24,435 bases of DNA, taken from assembly GCA_023393095.1 (NCBI GenBank), contig JAEWMT010000140.1:1-24435 (forward strand). The letters are read 5' to 3'. Each line of letters starts with the position of its first letter. Position 1 is the stretch's first letter. The translations under genes were made by a program, and so were the position numbers. Under the pieces are notes generated by a model. That model saw only the letters and a list, made by a program, of their open reading frames with translations. It did no database searches and was not told the DNA's origin. Origin of the DNA: Bacillota bacterium (GTDB lineage Bacteria; Bacillota; Clostridia; Lachnospirales; Lachnospiraceae). This document shows, piece after piece, positions 24,092 to 24,435 of the stretch.

Positions 24092-24435
24092 TTATTTCAG
24101 CCAGGTTACTATTATATTTTCCAAATCCTTAATAACATCATTACCCATAACATATTCCTTGATTGTCTTATTTGTAACATTACCTATTTTCACATTGAAT
24201 TTATCTATCATAAAAATACTTGCAAATATTAAGATTGCGCATACACATCGTATTATAATGGAACGGTAGATACCTAAACCATTCACCGTATTCTGAGTAG
24301 ATTGCTCTGTTTCTTCCTCCGTATCATTATGAAATAGCTTCATGACCTTAGCTTTTTTTTGATTTAACTGATCATTTGATTCTTCTTCTGCATCCATATA
24401 ATTACTATCATAAGGCTTACTGTATATTTGTACGG
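24092..24435 (-). CDS. Membrane protein of unknown function, 5' end off window
   Basis: The frame has no stop up to the window edge; the internal ATG at 24397 lacks a ribosome site, so the true start is probably outside. The visible part has an acidic Gln/Asn/Glu-rich N-terminal stretch, one membrane segment (RSIIIRCVCAILIFASIFMI) and a short outer tail ending VTWLK. In related Clostridia I recall an M23-peptidase or SpoIVFA-like protein at this place, and the cytoplasmic-tail-plus-one-membrane-segment arrangement would fit its N-terminus, but no peptidase domain is present here. I do not recognise the protein. Confidence 0.55.
   Translation of the reverse strand, partial: VQIYSKPYDSNYMDAEEESNDQLNQKKAKVMKLFHNDTEEETEQSTQNTVNGLGIYRSIIIRCVCAILIFASIFMIDKFNVKIGNVTNKTIKEYVMGNDVIKDLENIIVTWLK

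Overview
The window is AT-rich chromosomal DNA from a low-GC Gram-positive anaerobe, most likely a Clostridia member near Lachnospiraceae (Lachnoclostridium/C. phytofermentans-like). This rests on gene order (radical SAM pair, RNase G, rplU-prp-rpmA, obgE, yhbY, nadD, yqeK, rsfS), the Prp-type N-terminal extension on L27, a lexA/yneA-like divergent pair with Gram-positive LexA boxes, and AGGAGG ribosome binding sites. The genus is inference.

Layout. 1-1950 (minus): C-terminally cut secreted N-acetylmuramoyl-L-alanine amidase. 2415-4360 (plus): TtcA-family tRNA thiolase, then a tyrosine recombinase. 4515-10920 (minus): an accessory block with a BlaI-like repressor, a BlaR1-like membrane metalloprotease with an unusual C-terminal domain, and three paralogous divergent subtilisin-like (S8) lipoproteins, one broken by a one-base frameshift in an A7 tract. 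About 10970-11158 (plus): a decayed second copy of the recombinase 3' end, so the block lies between an intact recombinase and a displaced 3' fragment in the same orientation. 11287-12156: ANT(6)-like nucleotidyltransferase. 12446-13803: SOS locus, with a YneA-like LysM membrane protein divergent from lexA and about seven LexA-box-like sites between them. 14158-23867 (minus): housekeeping run of ribosome assembly, NAD synthesis, ribosomal protein and RNA-processing genes. 24092-24435: 5'-truncated membrane protein of unknown role.

How the genes work together. The housekeeping run couples translation functions: L21, L27 and the protease Prp that matures L27, the ribosome-assembly factors ObgE and YhbY, the silencing factor RsfS, and NadD/YqeK. 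The SOS pair couples DNA damage to cell-division arrest. The most unusual unit is the BlaI/BlaR1-like pair followed by S8 lipoproteins. The repressor keeps the Asn-Phe cleavage site and has a perfect 16-bp palindromic operator at its own promoter, but no beta-lactamase or PBP gene is nearby, and the receptor carries a domain that does not look like a penicillin sensor. A surface-sensing circuit with output to secreted protease-like lipoproteins is a reasonable but untested hypothesis.
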